From JAFASC01 sp036265935 (lineage in GTDB: Bacteria > Pseudomonadota > Alphaproteobacteria > Rhizobiales > Beijerinckiaceae): a stretch of DNA of 6,050 nt. The notes beneath the pieces are model-generated. The model made no database searches. It saw only the letters and a program-made list of their open reading frames with translations, and had not been told where the DNA came from. A program made the translations under genes and the position numbers. This document shows, piece after piece, positions 1 to 6,050 of this stretch. The stretch's first letter is position 1, and every line of letters starts with the position of its first letter. Location: positions 1 through 6,050 of the forward strand of contig DATAOB010000131.1 in assembly GCA_036265935.1 (NCBI GenBank). The letters are read 5' to 3'.

Positions 1-974
1 TCCAGAAGCGGCGCGCCACTCCAGTTCTGACTGACGAGTAGATCGTGCGATTGCGACAGAGCTCGAATGCGTCCCAGAAAGCGCTCCTCAAAATCCGAGA
101 AACTTCCACTGTACCGCGCTGTTTGCGCAGCCATTGCTTGAACGACTGAAAGCAAATTTTTCGTGCGGTGAGACAGTTCATCCAGGATGAAGTGCAAATT
201 GTCTTCTTGCTTTTTGCGCTGGGTGATATCCACGTTGACGCCTATGATTTGTCCGCGTCCCGCATGCTCAACCACCCGCGACCGCCGATCAATCCAACAT
301 GAATTCTCGTTCGGCCGAACAAGGCGCAGCTCAAATTGGAACTGAGCGCCGGATTCAGCTTTCCTTTCTTTTTCGCGAATGTCATCGAGGCGCGCTTGAT
401 CGTCAGGATGTACGCGCTCGCGAAATGCTGACAAAGACGGCGTTACTTCGCCCGAACGATAGCCCAGCTGCCGGTACAATTGCTTTGTCCAGCGCACCTC
501 GCCGGTCTCAGGGTCGTAAGCCCACGGAGCGACATCCCCTGCTTCTTGTGCCATCTCGAGCCATTGGTGCATCTGGCGCAGGTCACGCTCGGAGCGCTTG
601 CGTTCGGATATGTCGCGATGGACGACCGACACACCAACCACCTGCCCACTCGAATCCCGAATTGGCCCAGAGCTGATCCCAACCTCGACCAGACTTCCGT
701 CTTTGCGTCGACGAGACGTTTCGAAATAAATCTGCTCACCTTGAAGTACCCGTTGGAATCTAGTCCCTGGCGCATAGTTCGTGGGATCGAGCGCGAGAAA
801 GCCAAGAGGCCGGCCAATGGCCTCGGCCGCTGTGTAGCCGTACAGGTGCTCAGCGGCGGAGTTCCATGTCTGAATTCTTGCGTTCGTATCGATGCTGAAA
901 ACAGCATCCATCGATGAGGCGACAACCGCGGCTAGAAGAGCATTCGTCTGTTCAGTCGGACTGCTCTCGGTCAT
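1..974 (-). CDS. PAS-PAS sensor histidine kinase, HWE/HisKA_2 type (C-terminus cut by window edge)
   Basis: Probable cytosolic signal-sensing kinase: it should autophosphorylate on a histidine and pass the phosphate to a response regulator. The minus strand is open from an ATG at 974-972 to the window edge (324 codons). An in-frame TGA (989-987) lies four codons before that ATG, with no other start codon between, so the start is well fixed; no strong Shine-Dalgarno is seen. PAS domain 1 spans about residues 8-128 (WNSAAEHLYGYT near 37-48, closing RDISERKR at 120-127). PAS domain 2 spans about 135-257 (PAS_3-like, RVHPDD at 187-192, closing VDITQRKK at 248-255). The phosphoacceptor box ELSHRTKNLLSVVQAMAAQT starts at residue 266 and His269 is the likely phosphorylated residue. 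The following DLLVSQNWSGAPLL (311-324) favours the HWE family, but the HWE ATPase motifs lie outside the window. No transmembrane segment or signal peptide is seen. PAS1 lacks the LOV cysteine motif, so the sensed signal is unknown, and no cognate regulator is visible. Confidence 0.93.
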   Translation of the reverse strand, partial: MTESSPTEQTNALLAAVVASSMDAVFSIDTNARIQTWNSAAEHLYGYTAAEAIGRPLGFLALDPTNYAPGTRFQRVLQGEQIYFETSRRRKDGSLVEVGISSGPIRDSSGQVVGVSVVHRDISERKRSERDLRQMHQWLEMAQEAGDVAPWAYDPETGEVRWTKQLYRQLGYRSGEVTPSLSAFRERVHPDDQARLDDIREKERKAESGAQFQFELRLVRPNENSCWIDRRSRVVEHAGRGQIIGVNVDITQRKKQEDNLHFILDELSHRTKNLLSVVQAMAAQTARYSGSFSDFEERFLGRIRALSQSHDLLVSQNWSGAPLL

Positions 975-1243
975 GGCAAGGCCAACTCAACAATCGTTGC
1001 GCCAACGAGTCGAACATGTGCTCACGCGCGTGCTTCCGACCGAAAGGATAGCACACCCTCAAGCCGGCCGTAGACTGGTCCGCTGCGCAATAAGTCTGCT
1101 TTGCGCCGAAAGCGGCGGCAGCCATCACGAAATATTTCGCGCGCTCGTGTCTGGCGAGCCACCGGCCGGCCCTTAGTCCGTCATACAAGGGCCGCACCAA
1201 GCTGACATGCTGCTATTGTTGCACTGTTGGATCCCTTAATCCT
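975..1243. other. Intergenic stretch upstream of the kinase; no recognisable gene
   Basis: This stretch lies between the kinase start and the rightward terminator. It should hold the kinase promoter on the minus strand, but I see no -35/-10 pair good enough to call. A short plus-strand frame from an ATG at 973 to 1176 (about 67 codons) overlaps the start of the kinase gene on the opposite strand and resembles no family I know. A minus-strand frame ending at 952 is equally featureless. No tRNA-like 3' end or cloverleaf precedes the terminator. Confidence 0.5.
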
Positions 1244-1270
1244 AAGCCCCGCTCCAGCGGGGCTTTCTTT
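1244..1270 (+). terminator. Rho-independent terminator, rightward
   Basis: A perfect 9-bp stem pairs AAGCCCCGC (1244-1252) with GCGGGGCTT (1257-1265) around a TCCA tetraloop (1253-1256). A T-rich tail follows (TCTTT, 1266-1270, continuing the TT of the stem). On the opposite strand the hairpin is followed by AGGATTAAGG, which is not T-rich, so it should work mainly on rightward transcripts. No identifiable plus-strand gene ends just before it, and the kinase at 974 reads the other way. It may end a small RNA, a lost gene or an antisense transcript. Confidence 0.8.
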
Positions 1271-2057
1271 CGAGGCATTCATTCCCAGCAATTCAAATCA
1301 CATTCGATGATCACGCCTCTCACCGATGGCCCACAGAGGCGGTCGGGTGATTGGCACAGATGCGCTGCGTAGAGTGATGGCCAAGAGCGCGCAGGGTCCC
1401 GAGGATAATCCAAACTCCCGTCATCTGCTGTCACAGCGACGACGTTCCTGCCAGCAGGGCATTGCCGTCCAAGCGGGGCGCCTGGCCGTCCGCGGCTCTC
1501 GCCGCCCGCTTAGCTATGCGTCTGCAAATCGTAGAGGCAGGCGAGTGGCTTACCCGGCGGTATGTAGCAAATGGGTGACACTGCTAGGCAATGCGGATCG
1601 GGCTAACAGAAAGCCGTAGTAGTGCGCGGAACCGAACGAGCGGCTGGAATGTTAGTCGGGCAGCTATTCGGGCCTGGGGGCAATACCACTCTCGAATAAT
1701 GGATCGGTGGGCGGCGAATACGGGCCGCTCGGAAGGCGCCACAGCGGAAGAGGCCGTGCCGTTCCCGCGCGCTGCCCGTCGATCGTTCGTTCTTCGTCTC
1801 GTGGCGTTTCTGTGGTTGTGCCTGCCCATGCCCAGCTCGACGGGAAGAGCGCGTCGTGCAGTCCTGGTCACCGCGCTGTGTGCTGAAGCCCCGTTGGCGA
1901 GCGCGCAACTGACTACCGCTGCAGTATCACGCTCGAGCGCGTGCCCGAAGGCGTAGATCCAATGCACGGTGTCGGGCGAGCAGCGGCCGCGTCGAGCCGT
2001 ACTTTGCCACGAATTACACGCATTTTCGGGCACAAGATGCTGGTCGGCGGGGACACG
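1271..2057. other. Long gap before tamA; no gene recognised
   Basis: About 0.8 kb with open frames on both strands. The longest are a minus frame at 2084-1584 (166 codons) and plus frames at 1326-1619 and 1591-1956. Their products are rich in Arg, Ala and Ser, have no domain pattern or clear ribosome binding site, and overlap each other on opposite strands, as expected of chance frames in GC-rich DNA. The right end should contain the tamA promoter and leader, but I cannot name a convincing -35/-10 pair. A hydrophobic, signal-peptide-like stretch near 1777-1835 is broken by a frame change and may be a relic of a small secreted protein. No insertion-sequence ends, direct repeats or tRNA were seen. 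Confidence 0.5.
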
Positions 2058-4040
2058 ATGCGGGGCATTTGTTTGCCGGGGCATTGGCTGAAGTCGTACG
2101 CCACGGCCGTGGCGGTCGCTTCACTTGCATGGTTGGCGGGTCCAGAGGAGGCGCGAGGCTTCGATTTGTTCGGCCTATTCAGGTCCAATGAAGCACCCCC
2201 CTCCCCCAACCCGGACAACCTCGTCTACAGCGTCGATTTCGTTGCCAGGAACGCCGATAAGGATCTGCTGACGATCCTACGTGACGCCTCGAACACCCAC
2301 AAACTCCGGCGGGAACCGCCGCAGAGCGCGGAAGAGCTGGTGCGGCGCGTTGAGGCCGACCTCCCACGCCTGATCGATGCGCTTTGGGGTGCCGGCTATT
2401 ACGGTGCTGACTTACGGGTTCGAATTGGTGAGGCGACAATCGGTCTCTCGGGATCGAGCGGTTCAGCATCCCGCATCGCCGAGAGCTTTCGCAATCGCGC
2501 CCCGGTGCCGATCGTCTTCGAGGCCGAGCTTGGAAAACTCTTCACCTTGCGCCGGATCGAGGTGATCGACGCCCGGACACACGCCCCGCTTGACCCCGCC
2601 CTCGTCCCGCCGCGAATCATCCGCTTGCGGCCCGGCGACCCGGCCCGCGCCGCTGATCTGAGGGCCGCCCAGGTTCGCATCCTCGATCGCTTACGCGCGC
2701 GATCGCGGCCGCACGCCAAAATCGCTCAAGCGGAGCCGACCGTCCTCCATCAGAGCGGCGAAATGGATCTCGTCCTCGTTGTCGATCCAGGCCCCGAGGC
2801 GGGGATCGGCCCGGTGACCGTGTCCGGCACCCAAGATGTCAATCCTGCGGTCGTGCGCTCCTTCGTCCATCTCGAAGAGGGCGAGCGCTACTCGCCCAGG
2901 AAGATCGCCGATACGCGCAAATCCGTCGGGCGCATCGAGGCGCTGGGTTCGGTGCGCATCCGCGAGGCCGAAGCGCTCGACGCCAACGGCAACGTCCCGG
3001 TCTTCGTCGAGGTGACCGAGCGCAAGCCGCGCCTCTTCGGCATGTCGGCGCGCTATTCGACTGTCGACGGCCCGGGCATCCATGCCTATTGGGCGCATCG
3101 GAATCTCTTCGGCGGAGCCGAAAGGCTGCGCCTTGATGCCGATATCGGCTTTTTCGTTAACAATGACCGGCCATTGATCAAAAATGACGGTGATATCGAG
3201 TTCGACGATTTCACCGGCCGCCTTGCCGCGAGCTTCGTGAAGCCGGCGCTCTGGGGATCGCGCAAGGACCTCCTTGTCGATACCGCCCTCGTGCGCGAAA
3301 AGACCGTCGATTATATTGGCGACTACGTCAACGGCACGGCCGCGATCCGCCATCGCTTCAACGACATCTTCTCCGTTCAGGGCGGCATCGGCATCGAGCG
3401 CGGCGAGACGCGCGACGTGCTGGGTCGGATCGATTACAGACTCGTCGGCATGCCGTTCGGCCTGACCTATGACTCGACCGACAGCTTGCTCGATCCGACG
3501 CAAGGGTTCCGCGTCCAGGCGCGTGCCGCACCTTATGCGCAGGCGATCGGCTCCAGCATCGATCTCTTCGAATCCAAGGTGCAAGCCTCAGCCTATTACG
3601 CCATCGACGAAGCGGCGAACTACGTGCTCGCCGGCCGCATCGGCTTGGGCTCGCTGTTCGGCCCCGAAATCAACGAGATCCCTACGACGCATCGCTTCTA
3701 CGCCGGCGGTGCCGGTTCGGTACGCGGCTACGCCTATCGTTCGCTCGCGCCAATCGGTCCCTTTGGCCAGGCGATCGGCGGCCGGAGCCTTTTGGACGGG
3801 TCGGTCGAGGCGCGTATCAAAGTCACCGATACGATCGGCGTAGTCCCCTTCCTGGATATGGGCAACGCTTTCGCGTCGAGCTATCCGGACTTCAAGGAGC
3901 CGATACGTTTCGCCGCCGGCCTCGGCCTTCGCTACTACACCGCCATCGGCCCGATCCGCCTCGACGTTGCGATGCCGCTCGAACGCACGCGCGGCGCGAC
4001 GCAGGTCGCGGTCTATGTCAGCATCGGACAGGCGTTTTGA
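2058..4040 (+). CDS. tamA: TamA, Omp85/BamA-family outer-membrane subunit of the translocation and assembly module
   Basis: Outer-membrane beta-barrel that partners with TamB; the family is known for helping insert autotransporters and other outer-membrane proteins, and for phospholipid supply to the outer membrane. With the ATG at 2058 the protein has 660 residues, somewhat longer than E. coli TamA (577). Residues 1-34 look like a signal peptide: basic start, hydrophobic AVAVASLAWLAG, and cleavage likely after ARG34 before FDLFGLF. The periplasmic part shows three POTRA-like units at about 55-150 (with RREPPQSAEEL and LWGAGYYGADL), 160-245 and 249-330. The barrel fills about 335-660. The Omp85 signature YAGGAGSVRGYAY holds the loop-6 VRGY at 555-558, and the protein ends in YVSIGQAF with the C-terminal Phe typical of a beta-signal. 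The frame is also open upstream, with a GTG at 1941 and an ATG at 2037. I prefer 2058 because it puts the signal peptide at the N-terminus, although its GGGGA (2049-2053) sits only 4 bases before the ATG. The stop is one base before tamB. Confidence 0.93.
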   Translation: MRGICLPGHWLKSYATAVAVASLAWLAGPEEARGFDLFGLFRSNEAPPSPNPDNLVYSVDFVARNADKDLLTILRDASNTHKLRREPPQSAEELVRRVEADLPRLIDALWGAGYYGADLRVRIGEATIGLSGSSGSASRIAESFRNRAPVPIVFEAELGKLFTLRRIEVIDARTHAPLDPALVPPRIIRLRPGDPARAADLRAAQVRILDRLRARSRPHAKIAQAEPTVLHQSGEMDLVLVVDPGPEAGIGPVTVSGTQDVNPAVVRSFVHLEEGERYSPRKIADTRKSVGRIEALGSVRIREAEALDANGNVPVFVEVTERKPRLFGMSARYSTVDGPGIHAYWAHRNLFGGAERLRLDADIGFFVNNDRPLIKNDGDIEFDDFTGRLAASFVKPALWGSRKDLLVDTALVREKTVDYIGDYVNGTAAIRHRFNDIFSVQGGIGIERGETRDVLGRIDYRLVGMPFGLTYDSTDSLLDPTQGFRVQARAAPYAQAIGSSIDLFESKVQASAYYAIDEAANYVLAGRIGLGSLFGPEINEIPTTHRFYAGGAGSVRGYAYRSLAPIGPFGQAIGGRSLLDGSVEARIKVTDTIGVVPFLDMGNAFASSYPDFKEPIRFAAGLGLRYYTAIGPIRLDVAMPLERTRGATQVAVYVSIGQAF

Positions 4041-4041
4041 G

Positions 4042-6050
4042 ATGACGAAACAGTTCAAAGCCTTCGCCGCCTGCCTCAGCGTCGTCAGCCTCGCGGGGCT
4101 CGGTGCGCTCGGCGTCACTTTCGGCACGCCGGACTTCGCGCAAAAAGACAAAGGCTTTCTGGCGGGCCTGATCTCGCAGGCGCTGTCCTCGCCGGGCATG
4201 CAGGTCTCGGTCGGCGCGATCGACGGCGCCTTGTCATCGGATGCGACGATCCGCGACGTGGTCATTGCCGACAAGTACGGGCCTTGGCTGACGCTTGACC
4301 GAGCCCGCCTCGTCTGGACGCGCACCGCACTTCTTTCGCGCCGTCTCGAGGTCAACCGGCTCGAGATCGGCAAGCTGACGATAGCCCGAAAGCCCGTGCC
4401 ATCGGAATCGGAACAACCCGCTTCGGAAGCGCCGCTCTTGCCGGAGCTTCCGCTCAAGGTCGAGATCGAGCGCTTTGCGCTGCAAGAGGTCGCACTCGGC
4501 GAACCGCTTCTCGGCCAGGCGGCACGTCTTTCGGCCGAGGGCAAAGCCAAGCTCGGCCCACCGACCGAAGGGCTCGACCTAACATTCACGACGAAGCGCC
4601 TCGATCAGCCCGGCACAATTGACATCAAGATCGGCCTTGTGCCGAAGACGCAAGGCCTGACCGTCAAGGTCAAGGCGCAGGAGCCGCAAGGTGGGCTGAT
4701 CGCGCATCTCGCGCAACTTCCCGACCTGCCGCCGGTCGATCTCGACATCGACGGCAAGGGCTCGCTCGATGCGTTCGTCTCGAGGGTCATCTTCGCGGCC
4801 GGCGCCGATATCGGCGCCGACGGCAACGCGACCTTGACGCGGCAGGGCGATGGGCGGTGGCTCAATCTCGCCATGGCGGCCCGGATCGAGGGTCTCCTGC
4901 CGCACGCCGTGGCGCCGATCTTTGCCGGCGCGACACGACTCGACGGCGATCTCGTGTTCGCCGATTCCGGCGCGATTTCGGCCGAGCACTTCTCGATCGT
5001 CGCCCGGGCCGCCCGGCTCGACATCGCCGGCGGCATGGCCGCCGACGAAAACCTCAAGATCGCGACCACGATCCGCGCCGTACCCGGCAATGAGGGCGTC
5101 GTCCGATCTGGCGACGTCGAGATCAAGGCGCTCGATGCGCGGATCGATGTTGGCGGCAGCCTCCAGGCGCCGCGCGTCACTGGCGATCTCGCCATCGCCG
5201 ATGCTCATCTGCCGATCGGCCGCTTCGGTCGGCTCGCGGCAAAGTTTTCGGCGCTTTCGAACGGCCCGCTTTCCGAGCCGACGACCCGCATCGCGCTCGA
5301 AGCCGATGCCGAAGGCGCCCATCTCGCGTTCGCCAATCCAGCTTACGCCAAGGCCGTGGGGACGAGCGCCAAGGTCTCGCTGCGCGGCTGGACGACGCGG
5401 GACGGCGAAGGCGAGTACGACATCCTCCGCCTTACGGCACCGACCCTCAATCTCGGCTTTTCGGGCGCGCTCGGCCCGAAGCGAATCGCCGGCAAGCTCG
5501 ATCTGAAAGTGCCCGATCTCTCGCGCTTCGCGCGTCTCGTTGGCCTCGACCTGTCCGGCGAAGGTGTTTTGGCTGCAAAGCTCGACGGTGCGCCGAAGGA
5601 GGAGCGCATTGCGGTGACGCTAGACGGGCGCCTCGCGCGGCTCACAACCGGCATCGAATCCCTCGACGGTTTGACGGGTGGCCGCGTCGCCTTAACCGGG
5701 AGAGTGAAAAAGCTGCCGGCCGGCGGGTTCGGCTTCGACGACCTCAAGCTCGTCGGTGCGCATCTGACGGCTCTCGTGAATGGCGACGCCACGACCACCA
5801 TGGCCGCGATCGATGCCCAAGTCGATCTGCCGGACCTGAAGCGCGCCGATCCACGTCTAACCGGCCGGGCCAATTTGAGGGCGAGTTTGACCGGCAACGT
5901 ACAAAAGCCCAATGCGGCGGCGCGGCTCACGATCGTCGACGCGAGCGGGATCGGGCGCCCAATCCCGCGCCTGGTGCTCGAGGCGGTCGCCCGCGATCTC
6001 ACCGGGGCGCTCGATGCTCGCCTGTCGCTCGACGGCGAGGTCGACAAGAA
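4042..6050 (+). CDS. tamB: TamB, translocation and assembly module inner-membrane/periplasmic subunit (C-terminus cut by window edge)
   Basis: TamB proteins are long, AsmA-like beta-strand proteins anchored in the inner membrane. They bridge the periplasm to TamA and offer a hydrophobic groove, thought to carry phospholipids and to help assemble outer-membrane proteins. The frame opens at the ATG at 4042, one base after the tamA TGA, and stays open for 669 codons to the edge; Rhizobiales homologues are commonly about twice that, so the conserved C-terminal DUF490/TamB domain is missing from view. Residues 5-28 are a hydrophobic signal-anchor (FKAFAACLSVVSLAGLGALG). Next is the well-conserved N-terminal block at 38-116, including GFLAGLISQALS, GAIDGALSSDATIRDV and LDRARLVWTRTALLSRRLEV. 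A Pro/Glu/Ser-rich linker covers 117-137. The rest is a long run of alternating hydrophobic beta-strand repeats with many Gly-Asp turns (for example LDIDGKGSLDAF), as expected for the groove. The ribosome site is poor, which fits translational coupling to tamA. No frameshift or internal stop was seen. Confidence 0.92.
   Translation, partial: MTKQFKAFAACLSVVSLAGLGALGVTFGTPDFAQKDKGFLAGLISQALSSPGMQVSVGAIDGALSSDATIRDVVIADKYGPWLTLDRARLVWTRTALLSRRLEVNRLEIGKLTIARKPVPSESEQPASEAPLLPELPLKVEIERFALQEVALGEPLLGQAARLSAEGKAKLGPPTEGLDLTFTTKRLDQPGTIDIKIGLVPKTQGLTVKVKAQEPQGGLIAHLAQLPDLPPVDLDIDGKGSLDAFVSRVIFAAGADIGADGNATLTRQGDGRWLNLAMAARIEGLLPHAVAPIFAGATRLDGDLVFADSGAISAEHFSIVARAARLDIAGGMAADENLKIATTIRAVPGNEGVVRSGDVEIKALDARIDVGGSLQAPRVTGDLAIADAHLPIGRFGRLAAKFSALSNGPLSEPTTRIALEADAEGAHLAFANPAYAKAVGTSAKVSLRGWTTRDGEGEYDILRLTAPTLNLGFSGALGPKRIAGKLDLKVPDLSRFARLVGLDLSGEGVLAAKLDGAPKEERIAVTLDGRLARLTTGIESLDGLTGGRVALTGRVKKLPAGGFGFDDLKLVGAHLTALVNGDATTTMAAIDAQVDLPDLKRADPRLTGRANLRASLTGNVQKPNAAARLTIVDASGIGRPIPRLVLEAVARDLTGALDARLSLDGEVDK

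Noticed and set aside
299..925. Plus-strand and alternative minus-strand frames of 125-160 codons inside the kinase region
   Set aside because: They lie in other frames of the kinase gene, whose two PAS domains and histidine box read without interruption; their products show no family features.
1150..1243. tRNA gene ending at the terminator
   Set aside because: There is no T-arm GGTTCGAATCC-like sequence and no acceptor-stem pairing before the hairpin.
1628..1653. GGAAC-N17-TGTT resembling an EcfG (general stress) promoter
   Set aside because: The second element is TGTT instead of the CGTT consensus, the site is over 400 bases before tamA, and such short matches occur by chance.
1584..2084. 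Minus-strand frame of 166 codons before tamA as a real gene
   Set aside because: It overlaps the tamA start on the opposite strand, is low in hydrophobic-core pattern and rich in Arg/Ala/Ser, and has no recognised domain.
2691..3584. Minus-strand frame of 297 codons inside tamA
   Set aside because: It is antisense to the clear TamA reading frame and arises from GC-rich codon structure; it has no recognisable domain.
3588..5322. Minus-strand frames of 333 and 247 codons across the tamA end and tamB
   Set aside because: They are antisense to intact tamA and tamB; the Arg/Ala/Asp-rich products are typical mirror frames.
1..6050. CRISPR array, insertion sequence, prophage or defence island
   Set aside because: I saw no regularly spaced repeats, terminal inverted repeats with a transposase, phage proteins or defence-type domains on reading both strands.

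Overview
The window looks like chromosomal DNA from an alphaproteobacterium, most likely of the Hyphomicrobiales (Rhizobiales). Three things suggest this: a GC-rich tamA-tamB pair whose protein sequences resemble the Rhizobiales versions, a PAS-type histidine kinase with an HWE-like phosphoacceptor box (a family frequent in this class), and high GC codon use in the tam genes. The placement is inference from family resemblance, not a database result.

Left part (1-974, minus strand): the N-terminal 324 residues of a soluble sensor histidine kinase with two PAS domains and an HWE/HisKA_2-type dimerisation and phosphoacceptor domain. Its catalytic ATPase domain lies beyond the left edge.

Middle (975-2057): about 1.1 kb with no gene I can recognise. 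It holds one clear rho-independent terminator pointing rightwards (1244-1270) that does not follow any identifiable gene. The rest shows only short, arginine- and serine-rich open frames without family features, plus a possible broken signal-peptide-like stretch near 1777-1835.

Right part (2058-6050, plus strand): a complete tamA (Omp85/BamA-superfamily outer-membrane barrel with N-terminal POTRA domains), then tamB one base after the tamA stop. The first 669 codons of tamB are present and the gene runs off the right edge. TamA in the outer membrane and TamB, anchored in the inner membrane and spanning the periplasm, form the translocation and assembly module. This module is linked to outer-membrane protein (autotransporter) assembly and phospholipid movement to the outer membrane. 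The tight spacing indicates one operon.

The kinase and the tam operon are divergently oriented and over 1 kb apart, and nothing in the sequence links them functionally. I found no CRISPR array, insertion sequence, tRNA, rRNA or phage gene, and no convincing sign of an undescribed system. The points most worth a second look are the orphan terminator, the tamA start, and the unexplained 0.8 kb before tamA.
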